DNA of 64,000 nt, from the NCBI GenBank assembly GCA_948099385.1, contig CANUEZ040000183.1:4960001-5024000 (forward strand), read 5' to 3'. The notes beneath the pieces are model-generated. The model saw nothing but the letters and a program-made list of their open reading frames with translations, searched no databases and was not told the origin of the DNA. The stretch comes from Fasciola hepatica (lineage: Eukaryota > Platyhelminthes > Trematoda > Plagiorchiida > Fasciolidae). The first letter of the stretch is position 1. Every line of letters starts with the position of its first letter. The translations under genes and the position numbers were made by a program. This document shows, piece by piece, positions 21,901 to 33,049 of this stretch.

Positions 21901-24209
21901 TTGGCATACTATCTGCCGTCTCAAGTTTGTTCGACCCGCTCGGTTTCGTCTCACCATGGCTGCTACCCGGAAAGATCTTGCTGCAGCGGCTGTGCCGTAA
22001 GAAAGTTGATTGAAACCAGTCACTGGACCGAGGGGACCGGTTGGATTGTGAAGAGTTTTTGAATACCTTGAAGAAATTAGGGGACATGAGAATCCCACGA
22101 TGTTTGACTCCTGGCCATACGACACGGACTGGAGGACTACATGCCTTTTTCGATGCATCCGAAGTCGGTTATGGAGCTGTGGTGTACGGAAGATGGTGCG
22201 CAGGAGATGGACAATATACCACGAGGATCCTATTGGCTAAAGCCCGCGTTGCTCCACTGAAGTCGGTCTCGATCCCACGCCTTGAACTCAGCGCAGCCGT
22301 GTTGGCAGTCAGGGTGGTGCAAGCTGTGAAGAGATGTTTCGATCTCTACATTTGCTCCGTGAGCTTCTGGATGGATTCAAAGATAGTACTTTACTGTATC
22401 AACAACGTCCGGAGCCGGTTTAGTACTTTAGTTGCTAACCGGCTCACGATTATCCACGATGAATCGGCCACGAACCAGTGAAATCATGTCAGGTCTGGCG
22501 ATAATCCGGCCGACCTGTGCTCCCGAGGTGCGAACAACTTCAGGCAACTAGACACGTGGACGAGAGGGTCAAACTTCCTGCACTTGCCCAAACAGGACTG
22601 TCCCGTGTTCGAATTAAAACCCCCTGCGGAAGTGGAATTGGAGATCAAAGGCGTAGTGATAGCAGCCACTGTCGTCGAAGCGACATCCATTCTATCGCGA
22701 CTTGTCAGGTTTTCTTCCTGGATGAAGACACTTCGTTCGCTAGCTTGGTTAACCAGGTTCAAGAGAAATTTACTAGTCATGAAAGGGCTACGGCCCTCAG
22801 GCCGGATACGGGTCGGCCCGATAGGTCCCGATGAGCTACAAGCGGCAGAGTACGATATTTTCCGAATGACACAACGCGAGGCTTCCGCCCGAGAACTCAA
22901 GAGGGCGGAAGAAGTGGGGCCGACCAATAAAGACATACCATCTCCAAGAGACGAGCTGAAGCGTTCAAACCCCAAACTCATCGACGGACTGCTGCGGGTG
23001 GATGGCAGGCTGACCAACGCCCACCTGAACTTCGACACAAAGTATCCTATACTGCTGCCTGCGAGACAACCTTCAGTAGAGCTAATGATTCAACACGTCC
23101 ACGCCGTGGAGGGACATGCCGGGGAAAGTCACGTGACGAGCGTCATCCGAAAGCGCCTTTGGTTGTTGAGAGGACGAGGGACTGTAAAACGCGTAATCTG
23201 ACGGTGTGCGCAATGCAGGAGACGCAGTGCCATAGCAGGTAAACAACTCATGGCCCCACTACCAGCATGCAGGGTGACTACGGGCTGGTGGCCGTTCAGT
23301 GACACCGGGTTGGACTATTTCGGACCCTTGTGGATCAAGTGCGGGAAAAGATTAGAAAAGCGATATGGATGTATCATGACTTGCATGAAGTCACGTGCGG
23401 TACACCTAGAAGTCGCACATTCGATGACGACCGATTCATTTCTACGGGCCTTGCAAAGATTTATCAGCCGAAGAGGCGTACCGGCCGATATATACTCAGA
23501 TAATGGGTCGAACTTCGTGGGCGCTCACCGGGAATTGCAGCGTTGGCACAAGAACATAAACAGGGACGAACTGCAGGATCGAACCGTGGCCTACGGCATA
23601 CGATGGCATTTCAACCCCCCACAGGCCATCCACCGAGGCGGCGTATGGGAACGCATGATCCGGTCTGCCAGACGGATATTGCTGCCAATCATGGAGCAGC
23701 AGCCGCCTGACGACGAGACGCTGAACACCGTCATGACTGAGGTGGAGCGAATCCTGAACAACCGCCCCCTGGTTCCAGTATTGAACGGCGACCCCACCCA
23801 CCTGGTGCTCACCCCGAACGACTTATTGACGTTAAGGTCGAACGAAGGTTTCCAAGGGCCGGTAAACCTTCGCGGGAGCTACCTCCACGGATGGAAGCAG
23901 GCGAACTATCTGGCCAAGGTCTTCTGGAGGCGATGGCTACGGGAGTACCTACCGGCTTTGCAAACTCGACAGGAGTGGCTGGTCAGAACAAGACCATTCA
24001 GGGTTTGGGATGTGGTGATGATCGCCGACGAAAGCGCACATTTCAGCACTTGGTCTTTGGGAGTAGTTACGGAAACAATCGAAAGCACTGACGGAATGAT
24101 AAGAACGGTGAAGGTGAAGACAGCTAACGGAGTGCTCTTTCGTGACATACGCAGTATCAACTTACTCGAGAGCGAAGACGGAGGAGCTGATAACCCTGAG
24201 GTCCAGTAG
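18971..24209 (+). pseudogene. gag-pol: BEL/Pao Gag-Pol polyprotein, one frame with three TGA codons
   Basis: A single frame is open from 18915 (inside the LTR) to 24209 with no frameshift, broken only by TGA at 22011, 22479 and 23199. Order: coiled-coil-like N-terminus (DLCRLRILDLEQQLLSARLQ), BEL Gag core, Cys/His knuckles (CRSCGTSHGLPECPKF and CFICLNTTHRAAAC, about 20053-20250), aspartic protease (DSGSDTT, about 20402), RT with YVDD (21618-21629), RNase H (FFDASEVGYG, about 22150), and integrase with a zinc finger (about 23095-23215), Asp in GLDYFGPL, Asp in YSDNGSN and Glu in GGVWERM. No in-frame ATG precedes the Gag core; AAG at 19017-19019 aligns with an ATG (45879) in copy 3. It is probably inactive. 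Confidence 0.92.
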
Positions 24210-24899
24210 ACCTTTTTCACACTAGACATCGAGGTGGGTAAAACAACACCATATATACCACACGGTCTCCGACAAACACGTTACAGTGCTCGCGGTCTCT
24301 CGTTGACATTACAGAAGGTTCTTTCCGAAATGTGGTGATGAGTGCGATCCCATTGTACATCCCGACACATACACACGTGCACGACGCACTCTAAATCCCG
24401 TAACCCCATCAAACATGTGACAGTGTTCGTTGTTTTGCTTTTTTTTGACGTTACCGAATGCCCCTTGCATATGTGGAAGTAGCGGGGCTTAGGTCACACA
24501 CACATGCTACATTTTACCCGTTTTCTTGCCACACGGTCTTCTGTTGACACTGCAGAAGGTCCTCCTTTGATGTGTAGTCATACCTGTGATCTTATTGTAC
24601 ACCCCGGCACACACACTCACACACACACTCAAGCACATACATCCAGGACCGGACGGCCCTTTACGAGGACAACGTCTATGTGACCCTTCACGCCCGCCAT
24701 CGGTCATTTGGTCTCGTGGAAGATGTAGACTAGCCTCACGTCTATGTATCCAATGGATTAGGTGCGACCAGCAGTAGAACGTTGACGACGAGCATTAGAC
24801 GCGCGCACTGACAGCAGGGCCTAGGCAGGTAGAAAGAATCAGTACCTTTATACCGAACCTTTGACTCTGCTAAGGATCCAGGAGGATTTTGGTGGGCGG
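24210..24899 (+). other. BEL 3' untranslated region
   Basis: 690 bp between pol and the 3' LTR, with CA-rich microsatellite stretches (about 24604-24640). It ends in the purine-rich AGGATTTTGGTGGGCGG just before the LTR, the expected polypurine tract. No gene was seen. Confidence 0.7.
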
Positions 24900-25276
24900 T
24901 GTAACAGCCGGTCGTGGAAAATCCCCCTTTTTCCCTCGCGATTCAGTGTTTTTCCCAACATCACTCATTTGCATACACTATTGACTTATCTTTACGAACT
25001 GGTTGTTTTTCTGGACCAACTAGTGTTTGTTCGCGCCCAGACCGCTACTTTGGCACATCCTTGTTCAGGACCTGCGTGACACATGTGCTGTTTGCTCACA
25101 CGCTGCTATTCGGTTTCTCGTTGTTCAGCCCTTGTGATCGTATTATTGAGGTTTGTATATTTTTTATGTCATTGTTCATGTAATAATCTAGTATCGTAGA
25201 ATATCGCGGATAATCGTCTTTTTGATTTCGGGATCCGTTGCGAATTTGGCTACGCATTTCTCAAACGTTCGTTACA
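24900..25276 (+). repeat. BEL copy 1 3' LTR
   Basis: 377 bp, differing from the 5' LTR by one 1-bp indel and about three substitutions near its end (25220-25265). Confidence 0.93.
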
Positions 25277-25851
25277 CTGTATTCGAGTCTGCGCCGGAGT
25301 GAGATTTTGCATGTATGTAGACAAACGGTGAACGTAAGTCTGTACGGCAAGTGAATCTGTACTCCGTGGCGTAAAGAATTCCCCAGGCAGTCGTAATGTC
25401 GTGCCGTAGACAAGCTCTGCGGCGGAACATTGGATATCTGCCTTTATGCAAGTCCTGATACCAAGCAGAACTAGCGGTAACGTTTCGTACCAGTCGGGGT
25501 TCTCGTGTGCTCTAAGAGCAGCTTTGAGTTGGCGATGAAAACGTTCGACTAAACCATTCGATGCCGGATGGTACGCGGTCGTGCGAATGCGTTCCGTACC
25601 CAGCATGTGAGTTAATGAAGAGAATAGATCGGACTCAAATTGTTGCCCTCGATCGGTAGTGATTGTGGAAGGACAACCATATGAAGCTATCCATCGTTCT
25701 ATCAGATGTCGAGCCACTGATTCGGCCGTGACGACAGAGATGGGAATAGCCTCGGGCCACCTCGTAAATCTATCGATGCACGTTAGTAAATAGGTATACC
25801 CGTGTGATGGGGTCAATGGACCTTCAATGTCTACGTGGATATGATCGAAGC
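25277..25851 (-). pseudogene. pol: Gypsy integrase core, upstream part of split pol
   Basis: The integrase catalytic core reads from FDHIHVDIEGPLTPSHGY (about 25851) down to the BEL insertion point and includes TTDRGQQFE and NGLVERFHRQ. It begins at the deletion junction 25851/25852, so the zinc finger and everything upstream are missing. Confidence 0.9.
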
Positions 25852-25945
25852 TGTCCAGCGAAGGAGGATGTGAAACAGCAAAACATCACAGACTCACCGG
25901 GCGGGCGAATAATTCAGGAGGTTCTGAAAGTTTCGGGCTCACAAA
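25852..25945 (-). other. Gypsy leader of deletion derivative
   Basis: Leader sequence as at 10091-10174, but diverged (TTTGTGAGCCCGAAACTTTC next to the LTR) and fused directly to integrase. Confidence 0.8.
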
Positions 25946-26357
25946 TATAAAAGACATTCGAGTGCGATTGGCGAACGTGTCTCCTATCGGGTATAGCAGC
26001 GAAATATCAACGATATCCCCTCTATCGGACGAATAAAGAAGTTACGAGTCGGTTTACAGATGCGAGGTGTATTATATATACCGTGGCACTGAAACAGTAC
26101 CGATACGAGAGATACACCGAACAGAAAACGGAACGAAACGCGACGGCTGTGCTGAGAGCGAACCGCGAGCGAACGACCGAAAAGTGAGTGATTTGAAACG
26201 AGGTCGACGGAAACCTCGGAAAAGTCAGTCCAGTAAAACGTACGCAACCGGAGAACACTGGGGTCAATGTCACACGTCAGAAAAGATTGTGGAGAGAATA
26301 GATCCAAAATGGTGTCCAGAAAATAGTCATTTTCTCAAAACGATTGAGGTCACTACA
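25946..26357 (-). repeat. Gypsy 5' LTR, subtype 2
   Basis: 412 bp, partner of 17072-17484, followed by the target duplication AACT. Confidence 0.9.
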
Positions 26358-26361
26358 AACT

Positions 26362-27189
26362 AAATATGAGGAAGGTGAGGAGTTGTGAAGTATGATAAAT
26401 TGTTACTAGTCTTCAGAATGCTTGAGGTGGTGTTGAGAATACCAGATGAACAGAACAATTCCAAATGAACAAGCAGCCTGCATTTATTTGGAAGGGAATG
26501 ATAATTTACTTACCTGCTTTCTTGTATGGCATTGCCTTTGTTTCTAGCTTTGATGAACTAAAGCTCTGTGTCTTTCAAAGACAGACACCGGTTCTTCTGC
26601 GGACCTCGGGATGAAACGGACAGCGTCTTTAATTCAGTCAGATATAACGAATTTCATTGACTCACCCTTGACGACAGCTACGGCTCCGAGTTTTTGAACT
26701 GTTTTTCGTTGCTTACTTCCAAACCAGAAGTCAGTTAATACCACTCCGGCCCCATTGGGCTCCTTCAGTACTTACACCAAAGACTAATACGTAATCTAAA
26801 AAAGTGAATGAGAAAAATATGAGTTTATGTGAACGTAGACAAAATTGGAACAACGGTGCCATATGGGTTATTGGAAAGCAATACACATTTACAAGTGAAT
26901 GCGTGAATGGATGCCTTGAGTGCGTCAAGTATTACGTAATCCACGGGCAGACGATTTGCTCGAAACTGTGTGGAAAATCCGTTCAAAACAGTTGGAAAGA
27001 ATTGAAAAGATACGCTATCGCTCGAGTTACCATTTTTGCGGAGCTTTTGTTGATGATGATATTTTTACCTAGTTGCATATTGGAGTGAAAAGCGCATACA
27101 GAACACAGAATAAATGCATATGACACGAACGGGAACTAAAATATCATGCGAAGCAACATTACCTTCATTTCGGAACGCGCCGATTACTT
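26362..27189. other. No recognised gene
   Basis: 830 bp. A 94-codon plus frame (26804-27088) with several cysteines has no recognisable domain. Nothing else was seen. Confidence 0.4.
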
Positions 27190-28372
27190 CGTGAATTCTG
27201 TGGGGTAGTTATTCCGCCTGTCTTGGGGGTTTCTTGACCAACGATCTGAGTTCTCCCAAATACAATCCATTGGGGAAACTGATAGCTGCTTCCCATAACC
27301 GTGGTGTATGATATGTCATCCTTGGGTGACCGTATACTTTTTTCCTTTGTGATCGCCGGCGAATGCTTTCTGTAGGCTATGTAGGACCTCGTGGGGGCCG
27401 GATAAGCAGGTCACAGAACAGCTCTTGCTCCTATCCTAAGAAAACTGCGTACGGTCTTGCAGGTATGAGTGTACTTAAACCGTCGTGGTTTGTTCACGAG
27501 CCACGGGAATGTGCAACCCACTCGTCTGGTGAGGTAACCTGGAGGCTTATTCAGCGCAGTCAAAAGCGACGATGGACTTTTGCGCTAACATGTCCATAGG
27601 ATGTCCAAGTGCGTAACCAAAAGTCGGTGCGACTGATGTGGCTTGTGGATCGGCCTTGAGAGCGTTGCTCAATTAGAGGTAGCCATTCCCGCCAGCCTGA
27701 GTTTTTTGAGTCACTGAAGCCCCCTTGAGCTGTCTATGAAAATGCTCCACCATTGCGTTTGCTGACGGGTAATGGACTGTGGTGTGGATGAGACGGGTGC
27801 CTAGAAGTTGTCGAAGACTACTGGAGGCTCCCTCGAAGTGTGAGCCGCGGTCTGTGGTATCCACCACTGGACAACAAGATGTCGCAACGCAGTTTTATAA
27901 GAAAGCTTGGGTGACTGTTTCGCCAGCTGCACTGTGCAAACGTACTGCTAACTGCCGGCTGGTGAAACGATCTTCTCGAGTGAGAAGGTATATGCTACCC
28001 CTTGAACGAAGTAACGACCCTACTAAGTCGACAGGCACGTGTTAGAAACGTGAGTCGAAGGCTGAAAATTTGGACAGCTAGCATGTTGTGGGCCCATGTG
28101 CCATCGATTTTTGGCACTGGATGCGGGTACGGTCCCATGCTGTGACACCGCGGTTGATTTTGGGCCAAACATAACGGTTGCGGCTGAGTCTGTTGGAGGC
28201 TTTCTTACCTGGATGGAACAAACCGTGTAAGGTTCCAAAAACTTGTTGTTGGGAGAGTATCTCTCAGGGGTTGCACTCAATGTATGGATGATTGGTTTAT
28301 GGACGGAGTAGACCGTGAATTCGCTTCCGTTAATAATGAGCCTAAAAAGACGGATCCTGTGATATTCACGTG
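27190..28372 (-). pseudogene. Decayed Gypsy pol (RNase H to integrase), second family
   Basis: On the minus strand, RNase H-like remains (FTVYSVHKPIIHTLSATPE, about 28300) are followed by integrase zinc-finger remains (about 28150), core remnants (TTDRGSHFEG, then ANAMVEHFHRQLKGA, 27855-27720) and a poorly preserved C-terminal part. Several stops and frameshifts break it. It is related to, but clearly diverged from, the CsRn1-type element at 4972. The limits are approximate. Confidence 0.7.
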
Positions 28373-29839
28373 GAATGCAGCTCATCGGTCCATCTTCGGA
28401 CACTAGATTTACGGGTCTAGCAGTTCAAACAGATGCGCACCGAATCGCAAGTTTGTTTTGTAACGTTCCTCACGATTTTCAGTCTTTATTCAATAAATTC
28501 CTCATTGTAACTAGACCGTTTGAAGAGATAGATACAGTGACCGATCGCATGGCACATCAAATTGTCATTAACGGACCATCAGTGACGGCACGACTTTGCC
28601 GACTGGCATCGGACAAACCGGCTTTCACCGAAGGTGTGATAGGCACTTTACTTTCCACAGGTATTGTTCGTCTTTCTCACAGTCCGTGGACCTCACCTCT
28701 ACACATGGCTCTTAAAAAAGATGGCATTAAAATGGTTATTCTGACTGTGAGCAATGCGTAGCCAATTCAAAACGAATCCCAAAACCAGAACAAGATTGAT
28801 TCGTAGTTTCTGCGTTACTTGATTGACAATTAACATGCATATAAACACGTACAAACGTTAATTGTACGGCCACAACGTCTAACAGCGAGAACCAGAGTTC
28901 AACAAAGGCCAATGTCAGGTACCACCGTCACGGCAGTCCGAGTTCGAATCAAAATTATGCCACCTCACGTGAGAAAAATATAAACAAGGGTTGCAGTGCA
29001 GTTATTGATGCATGCTGCACTTGTTCCAGAGTCAATAAAATAAAGGGCATGGTCTTAACAATGCAAGTATATTATAACGGCCAGGGAGGATTCCCACGCA
29101 TTTACTCTACAGGCATCAGCTGACGAACACGTGGCAACTATCGCTCACCATACTTCGTTACCCCTTACGATGGCTATCCGACACTTTACAAACACGACAT
29201 CATGGCATCACTTCACGGCACAAATATATTCCTAATGATAGATTTAGTACAACATTATCACCGGATCCCAGTCGTCGCTGAAAATGCTGAAAAAACCGCT
29301 GTCACGACACCTTTTGGTTTGCTTGAGTTCCCATCTATTCATTTTGGTTTGCGAAATGCAGCTCAGATATTCCAGGGGTTCTTCGATATTTGTACACGGG
29401 ACTTGGATTTTATTCACTTCCAGACCAATGGCTTGATAATCCGATCGTCGAGCTAAAACGAACATTTCCAACGTTTACGCTACTATTTCAGCATTTGTCC
29501 CAACATCGAATAGTAATCAATCCCGATGAATGTGAACCTGGTAAACCGGAAATTATGTTCCCTGGTCACAAGATCACTCGAGAGGGTATTTGGCCTTGTG
29601 AGGATAAAAACGCACTCAGTCAAGGAGCTTGAGATATTTTTGGGGTTAGTTAACTTTTATCATCCCACAGCTGGCCCACTTCGTTGCAATCCACCTGAGG
29701 TGTTGCTTTCGGGTACCAAACCAGCAGCGTTCATGGAGATTAGGGCGACATTGGCTCAGACCACGCTCTCGATGCACCAAGTTCACTCCGCTGCGCTAGG
29801 CTTGGAGGCCGATTATACTGGCCTTGCCGTCGGCGCAAT
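28373..29839 (+). pseudogene. Gypsy protease-RT fragment
   Basis: Starts after the protease active site (LIGPSSDTRFTGLAVQTDA matches the complete copy), enters RT (SPWTSPLHMALKKDG), is interrupted at 28729-29113, and resumes (MASLHGTNIFLMIDLVQ ... TTPFGLLEFP), continuing to the RNase H start at about 29839. The YIDD region is ruined (29400-29445). GAA at 29534-29536 shows the sense codon where the element at 4972 has TAA. Confidence 0.85.
28729..29113 (+). mobile_element. ~385-bp insertion of unknown type (SINE-like?)
   Basis: The Gypsy RT reading is broken here and resumes afterwards. GGCATTA (28722-28728) and GGCATCA (about 29107-29113) flank the insert as a likely 7-bp target duplication with one mismatch. 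The insert is AT-rich and contains GAGTTCGAATC, resembling a Pol III B box, but no convincing A box. A tRNA-derived SINE or a MITE is possible. Confidence 0.45.
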
Positions 29840-32150
29840 GAACGGCAGAGATTTTCGAGACGACGACTACATTGGGTCCTTCGATTATGTAGGCTCGACC
29901 CTAGCACAGTATGGGGGCCTAACAAGATGGCTAGAAGACGGCGGCCTCCATCCAACGAAGTGGATGTCGAACGCTTTTGGGGATGCTCGAAGTCATTCCG
30001 TTCCACGAGAAAGCCGAAAGGATTCGAGATCCGGACGGCTCTACACTCCCCACCGAACACACGCTGGGACAACAACGGAACGCGGAAACAGACGACTTCG
30101 TCTTCAAGCTGAACTTTCAGGAACAATCAGTAATTTGTCGCAGTATACTGTCGGCTGTATCTAGCCCATTCGATCCGCTCGGTCTTGTCTCTCCTTGGTT
30201 GTTACCCGGAGAGATCCTGCTGCACCGGCTCTGTCGTAAGAATGTCAACTGAGTCTAGCCATTGGACCGGGAAGATCGGCTGAAATAGGAGAAATTTCTG
30301 ATCACTTTAAAGAAACTTGGAGGCATACAGATTCCACGGCCCTTAGCCTCTGGTCATACAACACAGACGGGAGAGCTACTTGCCTTTTCTGACGCATCCA
30401 AAGTCGGTTACGGAGCAACGGTTTATGGACGATGGTGCAGGGGAGATGGACAATATGCTACGAGGATCCTGTTCGCCAAAGCCCCCGTTTCCCCACTGAG
30501 GTCCGTTTCGATCCCGAACCTCGAGCTCAGTGTAGACGTGCTAGCAGTAGGGGCTGTACAAGCGGCAAAGAGATATTTCGACTTCCGTAGTTGGTCAGCT
30601 AGCTTTCGGGCGGACTCGACAATAGCGCTGTGCTACAATTACAACGTCCGGAGTCGTTTTAGTACTCTTTTTGCTAACCGATTCGCGATCATCCACGACA
30701 AAACTGCTATGAACCAGTGGAAGCGTGTCAGCTCTGGCGACAACTCAGTCAATCTGTGCTCCCGAGGTGCGACCAACCTTCGGCAACTGGATACATGGAC
30801 GAGAGGACCGAAATTCCTGCAAACGCCTAAACAGGACTGGTCTGTGTACGAACTAAAACGCCCTCTGGAATTGGAACTGGAGATCGAAGGCGTGATAATG
30901 ACGGTCACAGCCGTCGAAGCGACATTCATTTTGTCACGGTTGGTTGGGTTTTCCTCCTGGACGAAAACATTTTGTTCATCAGTTTGGTTGGCCAGGTTCA
31001 AGAAACATTTGATAGTCATGAAAGGGATCCGCTCCTCCGGCCTCATACTAGTGGGTCAGCTAGACCCCGACGAACTAAGAGCCGCAAAACACGATATGTT
31101 CAAGATGATACAACGGGAGGCTTTCACCCGAGAACTCGAGAGGGCCGAGGAAGCGAGGCCAGTCGACAAAAGAATATCATCTCCGGGAGGCAATTTGAAG
31201 CATTTAAACCCCAAACTCGTTAGTGGACTACTACGGGTAGATGGTAGGCTGACCAACTCTCACCTGAGCTTTGACAAGAAATACACCATATTGCTACTGG
31301 CTCGACAACATCTGATAGAGCTAATCATTCAACTCATCCAAGCTGTGGAGGGACATGCCGGGGAAAGTCACGTGACGAGCGTCATCCGAAAGCGCCTTTG
31401 GTTGCTGAGAGGAAGACCGACTGTGGAGCGCGTGATGCAACGTTGTGTGTACTGTAGGAGACTCACTTCCGTCGAGGGCAAACAACACATGGCCCCGCTG
31501 CCAGAATGTAGGCTGACTTCGGGTTGGTAGCAGTTCAGTGATACCGGACCGGACTATTTCGGGCCTTTGTGGATCAAGTGTGTGGGAAAGCCTGATCCGG
31601 TTCACCAGGCAAGTATTGCTGTCTATCATTGAGCAACAGCCACCCGACGACGAAACGTTGAGCACCGTCATGACTGAGGTTGAGAGAATTCTGAACAACC
31701 GCCCACTGGTTCCAGTGGATACTGGCGATCTCACCCATCTGGCGCTCACCCCGAACGACTCATTGACGTTGAGGTCTGACGTGGGATTCCAGGGGCCAAC
31801 AAACCCCGTGGTGGCCACCTTCGTGGATGGAAGCAGACACGTCATCTTGCCAAGGGTTTTTGGAGGCGATGGCTGTGGGAATATCTCCCGGCTCTGCAAA
31901 CTCAACGGAAGTGGCTGATCAACGCCAGGCCATTCAAGGTTCAGGATGTGGTGATGATCTCTGGCGAGGGAGCTCAATTCAGCATGTGGTTTTTGGGCTT
32001 TGTCGTGGAAATTATCAGAAGCTCTGACAAACTGGTAAGAACTGTCAAGATGTAGACCGCCAAAATAATGCTGACTCGTGACGTGCTCCTTATCAGGCCC
32101 CTCGAGGGCGAAGTGGTTCAGCCGACTCCACAGAACCCCGGTAGTCCACT
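29840..32150 (+). pseudogene. BEL pol fragment (RT end, RNase H, integrase), copy 2
   Basis: Homologous to 21600-24209. Broken by TGA at 30250-30252 and further stops. A 301-bp deletion at about 31590 removes the start of the integrase core, including its first catalytic Asp; the region is present in copy 3 (about 51597-51900). From about 29905 to 31955 it is nearly identical to copy 3, whereas both flanks are much more diverged. Confidence 0.88.
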
Positions 32151-32674
32151 TAACGCCCCAGAACGCCCGACTATTGTGTGCCACCTAAAGAAGTACTCCT
32201 CGAACCGTTACTGCTAATTTTAATATCTGCTCCAGGATATTTGACAAAACGTGCCATCTTGTTTGCCATTCCTCTTTCGTCACTGACATTACGGAAGACT
32301 ATTTTCGTATGTGGTAGTAGTTGCGGCTTGCACATATACTCATGGGCAGCTTCACCCAAGAGACCCCCCCCGGGCACACGTGCAGGCACACACGCACAAG
32401 CAGCTAATTCACGATGGCCTTTCCGAAGACAGCACATGTTTCGGGACCCACGCATCTCCCTTCAAGCTTGCCGTAGAGCAGCAGGTCTCGTGGACGATGC
32501 TGAGTAACATCGCGCCGGCCTGGTCACCGGACGGAGTGCGATCGCAGGTAGAATGCTGAAGTCAGAAGTATCAGTCACAGGCAGTGACAGCAGGGTATGA
32601 GTAAGTCGGGAGAATCAGTTCCCCAATGCAAAACCTTAGACTCCGCTGGGATTCGGGAGGGTTTTGATGAACGG
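32151..32674 (+). other. BEL copy 2 3' UTR
   Basis: No gene. It contains a C-rich run and CACA-rich stretches like the 3' UTR of copy 1. Confidence 0.6.
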
Positions 32675-33049
32675 TGTATTGACCGGTTGTAGAAAATCCC
32701 CCCCAAAACACGGCAATTTCGTGTTTCCTTGATATCACCCGCTCATAGACACTATTTGCATGTTTTTATACACTGTAAGTGTTTATGAATCAACCGTTGT
32801 TTGTTCGCTTCCAGATCGCTGCTCTGTCATATCCTCATTCTGGACCTGCGTGATGCACGTGCTCCTTTCTCGCATGGCGCAATTTGGTTCTCGTTTTCTG
32901 AGTCTGTGTGATCGCACAATTGAGGTTTGTACATGTTTTATGCCACTGTTCACTTAATAATCTAATATCGTAGAATTTACGGATAATCGCGTTTCGATTT
33001 CGGGATTCGTTTTGAATTTGGCTACGTATTGCTCAGAACGGTGTTGCTA
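32675..33049 (+). repeat. BEL 3' LTR, copy 2
   Basis: About 375 bp, starting TGTATTGACCGG. It closely matches the LTRs of copy 3 (45465 and 53133) and more distantly those of copy 1. Confidence 0.88.

Larger units (their letters stand above)
18593..25276 (+). mobile_element. BEL/Pao retrotransposon, copy 1, nearly intact
   Basis: 6.68 kb with 5' LTR 18593-18970 and 3' LTR 24900-25276, both beginning TGTAACAG and ending GTTACA. They differ by only about 4 positions, so the insertion is young. The 5-bp duplication CTGTA flanks it (18588-18592 and 25277-25281), and the uninterrupted Gypsy homologue reads through this point. Confidence 0.95.
17072..26357 (-). mobile_element. Internally deleted Gypsy element (no gag, PR, RT or RNase H), split by a BEL insertion
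   Basis: Both ends are subtype-2 LTRs (17072-17484 and 25946-26357) flanked by the 4-bp duplication AACT (17068-17071 and 26358-26361). Without the nested BEL, the element is about 2.6 kb: 5' LTR, leader, integrase to the end of pol, post-pol segment, 3' LTR. It lacks about 3.0 kb relative to the element at 4972 (equivalent to about 7063-10090). It would depend on proteins from complete relatives to move. Confidence 0.9.
29840..33049 (+). mobile_element. BEL/Pao copy 2, 5'-truncated, with 3' LTR
   Basis: Begins in the middle of RT, at the position of the YVDD motif, and runs through RNase H, integrase and 3' UTR to an LTR at 32675-33049. It lies inside Gypsy RNase H sequence: Gypsy stops at about 29839 and resumes at about 33050. 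No 5' LTR or target duplication is visible, so the left side was deleted after insertion. Confidence 0.85.

Noticed and set aside
23496..23812. Minus-strand frames opposite BEL integrase
   Set aside because: Shadows of the integrase coding sequence.
24600..24645. CA-rich repeats that resemble a repeat array
   Set aside because: Simple microsatellite in the BEL 3' UTR. There are no spacer-repeat units, so it is not CRISPR-like.
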